A stretch of 64,000 nt of DNA from an uncultured Butyrivibrio sp. (GTDB lineage Bacteria; Bacillota; Clostridia; Lachnospirales; Lachnospiraceae). The notes under the pieces are model-generated. The model made no database searches, was not told the DNA's origin, and saw only the letters and a list, made by a program, of their open reading frames with translations. The DNA is taken from contig NZ_CAMVPU010000017.1 of the NCBI RefSeq assembly GCF_947169445.1, positions 9,354 to 73,353 of the forward strand. Direction: 5' to 3'. The stretch's first letter is position 1. The number at the start of each line of letters is the position of its first letter. The translations under genes were made by a program, and so were the position numbers. This document shows positions 43,548-52,693 of the stretch, in pieces.

Positions 43548-45479
43548 ATGAGCGTTGTAAGAACGAATGAGAACTGTATTGGATGCAACAGATGTATAAG
43601 ATCCTGCAGCTGTATAGGTGCAAACATCGCAGTTGCAAAAGACAGGGGGAATATAGTCGAAGTTGACCCTAAGAAATGCATTGGCTGCGGAGCGTGCATT
43701 GACGCATGTGAACACGACGCAAGAGAGTATATTGACGATGTAGATACTTTCTTTGAGGATTTAAAGCGTGGGCAGAAAATATCTGTTCTTATCGCGCCTG
43801 CATTTCTGGCCAATTATCCAAATGATTATAGCAACTATCTTGGTATGCTTAAAAAGCTCGGAGTAAACCGCTTTATCAGCGTCTCCTTCGGTGCGGATAT
43901 AACCACATGGGGCTACATAAAATACATTACAGAGAGAAACTTTTATGGTGGCATTTCCCAGCCCTGTCCGGCAGTGGTTGGATATATCGAGCGCTATCTT
44001 CCGGAACTTTTGCCGAAACTGATGCCGGTACAAAGTCCCATGATGTGCGCTGCCATTTATTTAAAGAAATACCTGGGCGTGACTGACAAGCTGGCTTTTA
44101 TAAGCCCTTGTATCGCCAAGAAGAATGAAATCGATGATCCAAACAACCATGGCGTTGTATCCTATAATCTCACATTTTCAAAGCTTGTTGCGTATCTTGA
44201 AGGACATCCTGTTGCAGGAGCTATGCCCTATACTGATGAGATAGAATATGGTCTTGGTTCCATATATCCCATGCCCGGAGGTCTTAAAGAGAATGTGTAC
44301 TGGCTGCTTGGTGAAGATGCTCTTGTCCGTCAGATGGAGGGCGAGCATCATATGTATCAGTACCTTCAGCGCAACAAGGATCGCATAAAAAATGGCCGCA
44401 CGGCATATCTTTTTGTCGATGCCCTCAACTGTACCAACGGATGCCTCTACGGCACAGGTGTGGATAATCGTAAGACCATGAATGAGAACGTGTTTGAGCA
44501 GATTCAGAAGATACGTGCAAACAGCAAAAACGACTCCAGGAAATCCGCCTGGGGCAGGAATATTACACCGCAAAAAAGACTTGCTGCTCTCAATAAGCAG
44601 TTCGCCAATTTAAACCTTGAAGATTTCCTTAGAAAATACACTGACAGAAGCGCAGAATGCAGTTATAAGATTCCTACAAATGCAGAGCTTGAGGCTGTCT
44701 ATAAGAAACTACACAAGGATACCCCGGAGAAAAGAAATATCGACTGCGGATGTTGTGGTTACGAGACCTGTTACGAGATGGCAGTTGCCATGTTTAACGG
44801 CTTTACCCACAGGCATAACTGCGTCCACCATATCAAGGATAGAGCTTATGAAGAAAAAGACAAAGCTCTGCAGCTTTCTGAAGAGGTTCAGCGCGTTCAG
44901 GAAGAAATGGGGAAAAAGAAAGCCTCGGTTGCTGAAGGAATTAACCAAAATTTCGCTAATCTTCTTTCTTCAATTGAACAGATTGAGCAGATAAGTGCTG
45001 ACAATGTAAGGCAGACAAACGGAATTTCCGATTCAATGGGCGAGGTACAGGACTTTGCTCGGAATCTAAAGGAAGTTCTCGGAAGTATAGAGGGGTATCT
45101 TGAAAAGCTCGGAACAAATAATGCTGACGTTATTGCTATCTCCAACCAGACAAACCTTCTTGCACTCAATGCTTCCATAGAAGCTGCCCGTGCCGGAGAT
45201 GCCGGAAAGGGATTTGCGGTAGTTGCAGGTGAGATCAAGAATCTTGCTGAGGATTCCAAGACTACTGCTGATGACAGCAATAAAAATAATAATGATATCA
45301 AGGAGACCATAAGTAAGCTTATAGTTGAATCGGAGCGACTCACAGAAATTGTGGAGAGTGTCAATGACAGAGCTCAGAATCTTGTTTCCTCCGCAGAAGA
45401 TACCGCTACATCGATACAAGGAATGCAGACGGTAACAAGGGATGTTGAAGATTCGCTTAGAGAGCTGCTCGAGTCATAA
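43548..45479 (+). CDS. [FeFe]-hydrogenase-like/chemoreceptor fusion
   Basis: A 643-residue soluble protein with four parts. Residues 8-60 hold two 4Fe-4S ferredoxin motifs (CIGCNRCIRSC and CIGCGACIDAC). Residues 75-330 match the [FeFe]-hydrogenase large-subunit domain, with H-cluster cysteine regions SQPCPAVV, SPCIAKKNE and NCTNGCLYGTG, so the ligand cysteines appear kept. Near residue 400 an FeS domain follows (CGCCGYETC). The C-terminal 200 residues are a methyl-accepting chemotaxis signalling domain (ALNASIEAARAGDAGKGFAV, VVAGEIKNLA). No membrane helix or HAMP domain is seen. The arrangement fits a cytoplasmic H2 or redox sensor that drives chemotaxis signalling rather than bulk hydrogen production. 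It has its own terminator. Confidence 0.85.
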   Translation: MSVVRTNENCIGCNRCIRSCSCIGANIAVAKDRGNIVEVDPKKCIGCGACIDACEHDAREYIDDVDTFFEDLKRGQKISVLIAPAFLANYPNDYSNYLGMLKKLGVNRFISVSFGADITTWGYIKYITERNFYGGISQPCPAVVGYIERYLPELLPKLMPVQSPMMCAAIYLKKYLGVTDKLAFISPCIAKKNEIDDPNNHGVVSYNLTFSKLVAYLEGHPVAGAMPYTDEIEYGLGSIYPMPGGLKENVYWLLGEDALVRQMEGEHHMYQYLQRNKDRIKNGRTAYLFVDALNCTNGCLYGTGVDNRKTMNENVFEQIQKIRANSKNDSRKSAWGRNITPQKRLAALNKQFANLNLEDFLRKYTDRSAECSYKIPTNAELEAVYKKLHKDTPEKRNIDCGCCGYETCYEMAVAMFNGFTHRHNCVHHIKDRAYEEKDKALQLSEEVQRVQEEMGKKKASVAEGINQNFANLLSSIEQIEQISADNVRQTNGISDSMGEVQDFARNLKEVLGSIEGYLEKLGTNNADVIAISNQTNLLALNASIEAARAGDAGKGFAVVAGEIKNLAEDSKTTADDSNKNNNDIKETISKLIVESERLTEIVESVNDRAQNLVSSAEDTATSIQGMQTVTRDVEDSLRELLES

Positions 45480-45511
45480 GTAAGACTGAGGTTACTATTA
45501 AGCAATTAAGT

Positions 45512-45556
45512 AATAATGCTTTTTCCGAATATTTTTCGGAAAAAGCATTATTTTTT
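45512..45556 (+). terminator. Rho-independent terminator
   Basis: Perfect 18-bp stem (45512-45529 and 45535-45552) with loop TATTT, followed by T residues. Confidence 0.93.
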
Positions 45557-45589
45557 CTGCCACCATATTTTTTTTCTTGTATAAAAAAC

Positions 45590-45718
45590 ATGGAAATAAC
45601 AACGAAAACGTTTTACTACTACGGCGGCGAAAAAGTAGCTGATGATAAAGAACTTAGCAGAATGTTTGAGGAAGAAATGAACGGTCAGATAGTAGATTTT
45701 CAGGTTGTAGGCGGCTGA
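45590..45718 (+). CDS. Small ORF (42 residues), unknown
   Basis: An ORF of 42 codons starting MEITTKTFYYYGGEKVADD and ending FQVVGG. It has a protein-like composition with a central acidic helix (KELSRMFEEEMNG). No convincing RBS precedes the ATG, which weakens the call. It lies alone between a terminator and fbp. The rest of the gap to 45857 should contain the fbp promoter; TATAAT at about 45799-45804 is a possible -10 box. Confidence 0.35.
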   Translation: MEITTKTFYYYGGEKVADDKELSRMFEEEMNGQIVDFQVVGG

Positions 45719-45857
45719 GTGCGCATTTCTGTCTGAACAGTTTCATATATTCAATATTTGTGTGGGTTATTTCATTTTTTGATGTGTGTAAAAACAATAT
45801 AATGAATAGTGTAGGTAGTGTTGTTTTTTGCCTTTATAACTATGAGGAGAGTATCTG

Positions 45858-47819
45858 ATGGAAAAGAGTAATTTCGGGGAACAGTCGTTAAAGATTCTAT
45901 CTAATCAATTTCCAAACGTGGCTACAACAGCAACAGAGATCATAAATCTGCAGTCAATCTTAAGTCTTCCAAAGGGAACAGAGCATTTTCTTTCCGATAT
46001 ACACGGAGAATATGAGCAGTTTGCGCACGTGCTTAGAAATGGCTCCGGTGCAGTCAAACGTAAAATCGATGAAGAGTTTGGAAACATGCTCTCGGAAAAA
46101 GAAAAGCGTGATCTTGCTACTTTGATCTATTATCCGGAAGAACGCATCAGGATGATAAAAACTACAGCCTGGAATATGGATGACTGGTACGTGGTCATGA
46201 TAAACCGCCTTATTCAGGTGTGTAAAAGTGCTGCCAGTAAATATACCAGGTCCAAGGTTAGGAAGGCGCTGCCCAAGGACTTTGCTTACGTTATAGAAGA
46301 GCTTATAACAGGCAGGAGAGATGTGGGCAATCAGGAGGCCTATTACAACGAGATCATACATACTGTGATCAGGATAGGAAAAGCACCGGAACTTATTGTG
46401 GCTCTTTCAAATGCCATCTGTCGTTTTGTGGTGGACCACCTGCATATAGTGGGAGACATTTATGACAGAGGACCGGGACCTCATATCTGCATGGATACTC
46501 TGATGCAACATCACAGCGTTGATGTTCAGTGGGGCAATCACGATATTGTCTGGATGGGAGCAGCCTGTGGGCAGCTGGCCTGCATAGCCACAGTTCTTAG
46601 GTTTTCTGCAAGATATGGTAATCTTGATATCTTAGAAGATGGTTATGGAATTAATCTTTTGCCGCTGTTTAAGTTTGCACTTGATACCTATAAAGACGAC
46701 CCCTGCGAATGCTTCAAGCTCCATTACAGGGAAGGGGAGTATGATCTTTCAAATGCTGAAATAGACAGGAAGATGCACAAAGCAATAGCGGTGATCCAGT
46801 TTAAGGTTGAAGGGCAGCTCATAAAGGAGCACCCTGAATTTCATATGGATGACAGGCTTCTTCTGGATAAAATGGATCTTGAAAGAGGCGTTGTGAAGGT
46901 GGGAGAGTCTGAGTATAAGCTTCTTGATACGAACTTTCCAACTATAGACCCGACTGATCCATATGCCTTGTCCAAGGAAGAGGCTGAAGTTATGGATAAG
47001 CTTCGCCACGGCTTCATTAACTGTGACAAGCTTCAGGAGCATGTCAGATTTCTTTTCCGAAAGGGAAGTCTATACAAGACCTATAATAATAACCTTTTGT
47101 TCCACGGGTGTGTTCCGCTGACGGATGAGGGACAGTTTAAAGAGGTTGAGCTTCTGGGCCATAAATACAAGGGAAAAGAGCTTTATGATGAGCTGGAAAA
47201 AATACTTCGAAAGGGTTATTACGCTATCGACCCTAAGGAAAAGCAGCTTGGCATGGATATGCTCTGGTTCACCTGGTGCCATGAGAATTCTCCTGTGTTT
47301 GGCAAAAATAAGATGGCCACATTTGAGCGCTATTTCATAGCTGAAAAGGAAACTCATGTGGAGAAGAAGAATCCATATTATACCTGGTACGATAAGGACG
47401 AAACGGTGACAATGATCTTAAATGAGTTTGGGCTGACTTCACCTGAAAGTCACATCATAAACGGTCATGTTCCTGTTGAAGCCAAAAAAGGTGAGCTCCC
47501 TGTAAAATGTGGAGGAAGGCTGATTGTAATTGACGGAGGTTTTTCCAAGGCATATCAGCCCAAGACAGGAATAGCGGGATATACTCTTACCTTTAATTCC
47601 TATGGATTTCTTTTGGCAGCCCATGAGCCCTTTGAATCTGTGGAAAAAGCGGTAGAGACCGGCAGTGATATTCATTCTGATACGGTTCTGGTGCAGCATG
47701 TGGACCGCAGGAAAACAGTGGCTGATACGGATATCGGAATGGAGATCAAGGAAAACATCAGACAATTGGAGGAACTTTTGGGAGCATACCGGGCAGGAAT
47801 TTTGGCAGAAAAAGAGTGA
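45858..47819 (+). CDS. fbp: Fructose-1,6-bisphosphatase, class III
   Basis: A 653-residue enzyme of the Firmicutes class III FBPase family, which is unrelated to class I and belongs to the calcineurin-like metallophosphatases. Metal-binding motifs are visible: FLSDIHGEYEQF (about 43-54), HIVGDIYDRGPGPH (about 196-209) and QWGNHDIVWMGA. INGHVPVEAKKG and IVIDGGFSKAYQ lie in the C-terminal half. It removes the 1-phosphate from fructose-1,6-bisphosphate for gluconeogenesis, opposing glycolytic flux from enzymes such as fruK. Length matches the family (about 650). ATGAGGAGAG precedes the ATG. Confidence 0.96.
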   Translation: MEKSNFGEQSLKILSNQFPNVATTATEIINLQSILSLPKGTEHFLSDIHGEYEQFAHVLRNGSGAVKRKIDEEFGNMLSEKEKRDLATLIYYPEERIRMIKTTAWNMDDWYVVMINRLIQVCKSAASKYTRSKVRKALPKDFAYVIEELITGRRDVGNQEAYYNEIIHTVIRIGKAPELIVALSNAICRFVVDHLHIVGDIYDRGPGPHICMDTLMQHHSVDVQWGNHDIVWMGAACGQLACIATVLRFSARYGNLDILEDGYGINLLPLFKFALDTYKDDPCECFKLHYREGEYDLSNAEIDRKMHKAIAVIQFKVEGQLIKEHPEFHMDDRLLLDKMDLERGVVKVGESEYKLLDTNFPTIDPTDPYALSKEEAEVMDKLRHGFINCDKLQEHVRFLFRKGSLYKTYNNNLLFHGCVPLTDEGQFKEVELLGHKYKGKELYDELEKILRKGYYAIDPKEKQLGMDMLWFTWCHENSPVFGKNKMATFERYFIAEKETHVEKKNPYYTWYDKDETVTMILNEFGLTSPESHIINGHVPVEAKKGELPVKCGGRLIVIDGGFSKAYQPKTGIAGYTLTFNSYGFLLAAHEPFESVEKAVETGSDIHSDTVLVQHVDRRKTVADTDIGMEIKENIRQLEELLGAYRAGILAEKE

Positions 47820-47880
47820 AATTTTTAAAAAAAATGTATTGGAGTTTCGGACGCAGTCTGATAAAATCTATATTTGCAGT

Positions 47881-47922
47881 GATTAATTAAGGGAAGAGTT
47901 TATGCTCTTCCCTTAATTAATC
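47881..47922. terminator. Perfect 18-bp-stem hairpin after fbp
   Basis: GATTAATTAAGGGAAGAG and its exact complement with a 6-nt loop. There is no long T-run beyond the stem, so termination is likely but not certain. Confidence 0.6.
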
Positions 47923-47956
47923 GTATGTTCGAAAAAAAGTGTTGAGGTGATATGGT

Positions 47957-48940
47957 ATGGCATTTGAAGTAAGGCATTTACAAAAAAAATTTGGGGATAA
48001 ACAGGCAGTTTATGATCTTTCCTTTGAACTGCAGGAACCGGGAGTTTATGCACTTCTTGGGACAAATGGAGCAGGTAAATCTACTTCCATTCGTATGATG
48101 CTGGGAATACTTTCCAGAGACAACGGTGAAGTTCTTTTAAATGGGGAGAATTTTGACACCCGGAAGATAAATGTGGGGTACCTTGCAGAAGAAAGAGGTT
48201 TGTATCCCAAGTATCCTATTATGGATCAGCTTTTATATTTTGCATCTCTTAAGGGATTAACAGCAGATGTAGCGATGGATAGGATCAAATATTGGGGAGA
48301 AAGGCTGAGTGTGACGGAATATCTTTTCCCTGAGAGAAAACCGGGGAAGAAGTTTAAGCCAACTCTTGCAGATCAGATGTCCAAGGGTAATCAGCAGAAG
48401 ATCCAGCTTATGGCTGCGCTTATTTCTGATCCTGAGTTCCTTATTCTGGATGAGCCTCTTTCAGGTCTTGACCCTGTGAATACAGATCTTTTTAAGAGTG
48501 TTATCCGAGAAGAAATCGATAAGAAAAAATATATCATCATGTCATCACATCAGATGCCGGTGATTGAGGAATTCTGCGAAGATATTACTATTCTTAACAG
48601 AGGCAAAGCAGTAGTTCAGGGGAATCTTAATGAAATCAAGAAGTCCTATGGAAGAGTAAACCTCTTTGTTAAATGCGATGAGGACATTACTGATACTATT
48701 AAGACTCTTGGAATAACTGTTGTTAATGACACTCCTGCAGGAATTCAGCTGCGAGTAAAGAGTGAAGCTGAGGCAAAAAATCTTTTAAGGGAGCTTAGTG
48801 ATACAAATAAGACCATCGTAAGATTTGAGCTTAGAGAGCCTTCTCTTCATGAGATTTTCATTGAAAGTGTCGGCGGTGCGGCTGAAGGAAATGATCAGGA
48901 TACTGCTTTTGATGGTATGGAGGAAAAGGCCGGTGAATAA
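47957..48940 (+). CDS. ABC transporter ATP-binding protein (NatA-like)
   Basis: A 327-residue ATPase with Walker A LGTNGAGKST (about 34-43), signature region SKGNQQKIQL, Walker B LILDEPLSGLDP and the switch His in MSSHQMP. The C-terminal extension of about 90 residues is of the DUF4162 type found in NatA/YhaQ-like exporters. It is followed by two ABC-2-type permeases (48933 and 50300) with overlapping reading frames, so the three form one complex. NatAB systems expel sodium or antibiotics; the substrate here is unknown. A stretch of dinucleotide GAGGTG precedes the ATG. Confidence 0.92.
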   Translation: MAFEVRHLQKKFGDKQAVYDLSFELQEPGVYALLGTNGAGKSTSIRMMLGILSRDNGEVLLNGENFDTRKINVGYLAEERGLYPKYPIMDQLLYFASLKGLTADVAMDRIKYWGERLSVTEYLFPERKPGKKFKPTLADQMSKGNQQKIQLMAALISDPEFLILDEPLSGLDPVNTDLFKSVIREEIDKKKYIIMSSHQMPVIEEFCEDITILNRGKAVVQGNLNEIKKSYGRVNLFVKCDEDITDTIKTLGITVVNDTPAGIQLRVKSEAEAKNLLRELSDTNKTIVRFELREPSLHEIFIESVGGAAEGNDQDTAFDGMEEKAGE

Positions 48941-50303
48941 GAGTGATTTTGTGGGATTTAAGCAGGTCTTTTTGTTCGAATTTATGACAGGCATCAAAAA
49001 GAAAGGCTTTTTAAGTTTCCTGGCAGTATTGTGCGTGATGGGATTTGTTACTATGCCTGCCATGGTAATTGTTGGAAATATCAGGGGAAATGATGGCGCC
49101 AAGGATGGTGATAAGCCAAAATCTGCTATCGAGTCAGTATATGTTTATGATGAAACAGATCTTTTGATTAGCTTCGAAGATCTTAAGAAGAATGAAACTT
49201 ATTCAGAGATATCTTTTGTTACAGATGAAAGTGTGTCCTATGACGAGGCAGTAGCTAAACTACAGGAAAACTCTGATTCAAATAACCTTATTATCCGTGC
49301 TCAATATGATAGCGAGGAAGGATTTGATGTAACGATAGTTCATGCAAATAAATCCGGCATAAAAAATAAGGAACTTGATAATTTTGAAAAAGACTTCAAG
49401 GAATTCTACAGAGATGAGGTTCTGAAAAATCTCGGGGTAAGTGAAGAGGCTTTCGATTATCTGTCCAGGAAAATTAATGTAAGCGTTTTGAAGATGGACA
49501 AAAACGGTGAGTTTTCAGAAGAGGCCGAAAGGATTTCTCTGGATGATTATTTCATAATGCTTGCCGGACTGATGATCGTGTTTATGTTCATCAATATGGC
49601 AGTAGGTAATGTTGCTACTTCCATTGCTACTGAAAAGTCCTCTAGGGTAATTGAATATCTTTTGACCGGAACAAGGCCCATGGCGCTATTGTCAGGAAAA
49701 ATTGCTGCAAGACTTCTTGAATCTGCAATTACGTTTTTGGCAGCTTTCTCCTGCTATTATTTGTCACAGCTTGTGTGCGTGCTAATTACGGCAAAAGGTA
49801 CTGTTTCAGACAGCACTTCAAACAATATGTTAGTTGTTGCTTCTATCTGGGAGACCATTACTCTTTCAAAGATAATTGTGGCACTGCTTTATTTTTTGGC
49901 TGGTCTTGTACTTTATACAATATTTGGAGCTATTACGGGAGCAAGTGTATCGAAGCTTGATGAACTACAGGAGGCGTATAAGTATTACAGCATTGTAATG
50001 GTACTTTGCGTGTATGCTGATATGTTCCTTGTCATTATGATGCTAAGTTCCGGCGCTTCGGAAGCACTGCAGAATTTCTGCGCTATTTTCCCATTGACCG
50101 GTGCATTCCTGACTCCGGCGTTTGTTCTGACCGGAAAGGTGAGCATTATTACAGGTGTCATAGCTCTTATTATTATCATTATCACATCAGCTGCAGCCTT
50201 TGTTCTGTCATCAGCAATTTATGAGTCTATGCTTCTTTTCCAGGGCAAAAGACTTAAGGTTAAGGATGTGGTTACTCTAATGAAAAAGCAGGTGGTCGCA
50301 TGA
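48933..50303 (+). CDS. ABC-2-type permease (NatB-like)
   Basis: A 456-residue permease with one N-terminal helix (about 24-45), a large outer domain of about 170 residues, and five or six helices in the C-terminal half (YFIMLAGLMIVFMFINMAVG onward), the usual NatB/YhaP layout. The conserved segment ATEKSSRVIEYLLTGTRP follows the second helix. The start is taken as GTG 48933, nine bases after GGAGG and overlapping the ATPase gene by 8 bp; a longer open frame from 48825 lies wholly inside the ATPase gene. It ends in a 4-bp overlap with the next permease. Confidence 0.85.
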   Translation: MNKSDFVGFKQVFLFEFMTGIKKKGFLSFLAVLCVMGFVTMPAMVIVGNIRGNDGAKDGDKPKSAIESVYVYDETDLLISFEDLKKNETYSEISFVTDESVSYDEAVAKLQENSDSNNLIIRAQYDSEEGFDVTIVHANKSGIKNKELDNFEKDFKEFYRDEVLKNLGVSEEAFDYLSRKINVSVLKMDKNGEFSEEAERISLDDYFIMLAGLMIVFMFINMAVGNVATSIATEKSSRVIEYLLTGTRPMALLSGKIAARLLESAITFLAAFSCYYLSQLVCVLITAKGTVSDSTSNNMLVVASIWETITLSKIIVALLYFLAGLVLYTIFGAITGASVSKLDELQEAYKYYSIVMVLCVYADMFLVIMMLSSGASEALQNFCAIFPLTGAFLTPAFVLTGKVSIITGVIALIIIIITSAAAFVLSSAIYESMLLFQGKRLKVKDVVTLMKKQVVA

Positions 50304-52612
50304 AAAACTGGCACAAAATATTTAAATTTACATTATTGCAGGCCCTAAAAGGCTCTAAATATATTGGTTCTACGGTTATTGTGGGAATAATCATCCTTAT
50401 AGCAGCTTTTGTTTCCGATTTTTATATCTTGGGGGCAATGGATAAGGAGTCCAAAGTCAAATCTCTTGAAAACGTATATGTAATTAACGAAACAGAGCTG
50501 TCTATAGATAATGAATCTTTTATTAGTAAGCATCAGGAAGACTATCCTTTACTTAAGATCAGTGAGATATCGGATATGAGCGCCAAGGCGGCTGCATCAG
50601 ATTCTAAGCTTATGGGAGAGAAAGAGGCGCATTCAATTGTTCTTGAGATTGCCGAAGATGAGGAAAGCTGTAATCTTACGGTCTACACACCGGGGGAAAG
50701 CACTATCGGCAGGAGCGAAGCCGAGGATTTTGCCAAGGAGTATTCAGAGGCTGTAAAAAACGCTAAGGTAAAAAGCACTGGTGTTTCCGAAGAGAAGGTT
50801 AATATGGCTATCAGTGATATAAGTATTAGCCAGGTAAAAGCCAAGGATTCGGAGGGAGATGATGACGATTCTCTTTTGGCTTCATTTGCCCAGATGGGCG
50901 TCGTTATGGTCATTTACTTTCTTATAGTTTTCTATGGTCAGAGTATTGGACAGATTGTCAGTATGGAAAAGACCTCCAAGCTGATGGAATATATGCTGAC
51001 CTTAACAGGACCTTCAGGAATAATATTTGGTAAAGTAATAGCTATTTTCTGTGAGGCTGTAATTCAGATAGCTATATGGGTACTTTGCGGTTTTTGTGGC
51101 CTTTTCGCAGGTGATACGGTAAGCGCAAGGATTACAGGAGAGCATGGTAAAAATCTCATTTCCAGTTTTATGGAAATGCTACCGGAAGGCAGTATTTCTC
51201 ATAACTTTGCGGCGCTTCTTATTTTGGCTATTATAGCAATGATGGCGGCGTTTCTTTTCTACAGCTTCATTTCTGCTTTGTTTGCATCATTTGCAGCTAC
51301 AGCTGAGGACCTTACTCAGACCAACGGCCTTACAATGCTAGCTATGATTACGGGATTTCTTTTATCTATGTATATACCTCTTTTTACCGATAATTCCGAA
51401 GTGGCCCTTACAATTGTCAGGTTGATTCCATTAACAGCTGCGTTTGTACTTCCCGGAGATGTTATTTCAGGAAGAATCGGTATTGTTGGATTTATCCTTT
51501 ATCTTGCGCTACTGGTGTTCTTTACGGTTATGCTGGCAATCCTTACAGGAAGAGTATATAAGAACAGGCTCTTTAAACGTGGAACAAAGGGAATCTTTGA
51601 TGAGATTCTGGCTGCTATTACAGGAAAGACAGTTGACAAAGCAGATGATGCCAATAAGGAAGAAAGAAAAGTTCCTGCAGCTTGTTATGACAATTATGAT
51701 AATGCCAAAAAGACCTATACTATTGTAGGCTTTTCACTGCTTGCACTGATGCTTGGAGGTAACGTTATCGGCGGCCTTGTTGGAAATGTTATTGCCAATA
51801 TGATGGCAGCGGCAAAGGATATGGACCTTATGTCTGTTTATGAGGACAAGACATTTTTGGTCGTTCAAAATATTGTTGGCATGTATGTCATTGCGATGCC
51901 GTTATGCGCTCTTTTCATGAAGCTTACAAATGATTCTGTATGTAAAGTAAAAGGAACAATTGAAAAGAACCTGTATATAAGATTGATTTTCATTATGTTC
52001 CCGGTGACATACGGACTTGCATACTTTAGTAATTTCATTGCATCTGCGTTGTCAAAGGGAGAAGCAGAAAATCCGCTTATCAACAATTTCCTGTCAGAGA
52101 GCAATGTATGGGCAGTCATTATGGTGGCATTCCTTGCTCCGATTTTCGAAGAGCTGGTATTCAGAAAGCTTATCATCGACAGGACAAGACGCTATGGTGA
52201 GGTTTTGGCAATAGTATATTCTTCGGTTGCTTTTGGCCTGTTCCACTGCAATGTGTATCAGATATTCTATGCCTTTGCCATTGGCCTTATTCTGGGATAT
52301 GTATATGTAAGGACCGGAAATGTTATTCTGACCATTATCATTCATATGATCATGAATTCATCATCCGCGATCCTGTATCCGCTTGTACCGGAGGTTTACA
52401 CATATTTCCAGTACATAGTTATTGCGCTTGGAATAGTGTCGATTATTTATACTTTGATAAAAAGAGATATTAAGCTTGAAACTGTTAATGCAGATGGATC
52501 CTCAAAAGAGCTTTCACACATCGCATTTGCTAATGCAGGATCAATCCTTTTCTCAGTGGTATGTATACTGTTTATGATTTATTCATTATTTGCACCGCTA
52601 TTATTGGGGTAA
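50300..52612 (+). CDS. ABC-2 permease fused to a CPBP protease domain
   Basis: A 770-residue fusion. Residues 1-430 repeat the NatB-like permease plan (first helix near 22-42, outer domain, conserved MEKTSKLMEYMLTLTGPSG, C-terminal helices). After a charged linker (about 430-475), a second membrane unit begins (helices from about 480). This carries CPBP protease motifs: E617-E618-LVF-R622 in FEELVFRKLI, FGLFHCNVYQ and IIIHMIMNS. The export channel and an intramembrane protease would thus be one polypeptide, possibly cutting what it exports or defending against it. ATGA coupling links it to the preceding permease. Confidence 0.85.
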   Translation: MKNWHKIFKFTLLQALKGSKYIGSTVIVGIIILIAAFVSDFYILGAMDKESKVKSLENVYVINETELSIDNESFISKHQEDYPLLKISEISDMSAKAAASDSKLMGEKEAHSIVLEIAEDEESCNLTVYTPGESTIGRSEAEDFAKEYSEAVKNAKVKSTGVSEEKVNMAISDISISQVKAKDSEGDDDDSLLASFAQMGVVMVIYFLIVFYGQSIGQIVSMEKTSKLMEYMLTLTGPSGIIFGKVIAIFCEAVIQIAIWVLCGFCGLFAGDTVSARITGEHGKNLISSFMEMLPEGSISHNFAALLILAIIAMMAAFLFYSFISALFASFAATAEDLTQTNGLTMLAMITGFLLSMYIPLFTDNSEVALTIVRLIPLTAAFVLPGDVISGRIGIVGFILYLALLVFFTVMLAILTGRVYKNRLFKRGTKGIFDEILAAITGKTVDKADDANKEERKVPAACYDNYDNAKKTYTIVGFSLLALMLGGNVIGGLVGNVIANMMAAAKDMDLMSVYEDKTFLVVQNIVGMYVIAMPLCALFMKLTNDSVCKVKGTIEKNLYIRLIFIMFPVTYGLAYFSNFIASALSKGEAENPLINNFLSESNVWAVIMVAFLAPIFEELVFRKLIIDRTRRYGEVLAIVYSSVAFGLFHCNVYQIFYAFAIGLILGYVYVRTGNVILTIIIHMIMNSSSAILYPLVPEVYTYFQYIVIALGIVSIIYTLIKRDIKLETVNADGSSKELSHIAFANAGSILFSVVCILFMIYSLFAPLLLG

Positions 52613-52631
52613 AATAAAGATGGGAGCCAAT

Positions 52632-52673
52632 GGGGACGGTTCTAAGTGGCTCGAGCCACTTAGAACCGTCCCC
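52632..52673. repeat. Perfect 42-bp palindrome (REP-like)
   Basis: Arms GGGGACGGTTCTAAGTGGCT(C) and their exact complement meet without a loop at 52652/52653. Outer bases AGCCAAT and ATTGG extend the symmetry imperfectly. The word CCAATRGGGACGGTTCT recurs at 24377. It lies between two genes just ahead of nth and could act as a terminator, though no T-run follows. Confidence 0.9.
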
Positions 52674-52693
52674 GCTGGCTATTGGTGATAGAA

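Noticed and set aside
48825..48932. Longer N-terminus of the ABC permease
   Set aside because: It lies inside the ATPase gene, has no RBS, and adds residues unlike permease starts; GTG 48933 after GGAGG is better.
52632..52673. Simple rho-independent terminator
   Set aside because: The stem has no loop or T-run, and its sequence recurs elsewhere, so a repeat element is more likely.
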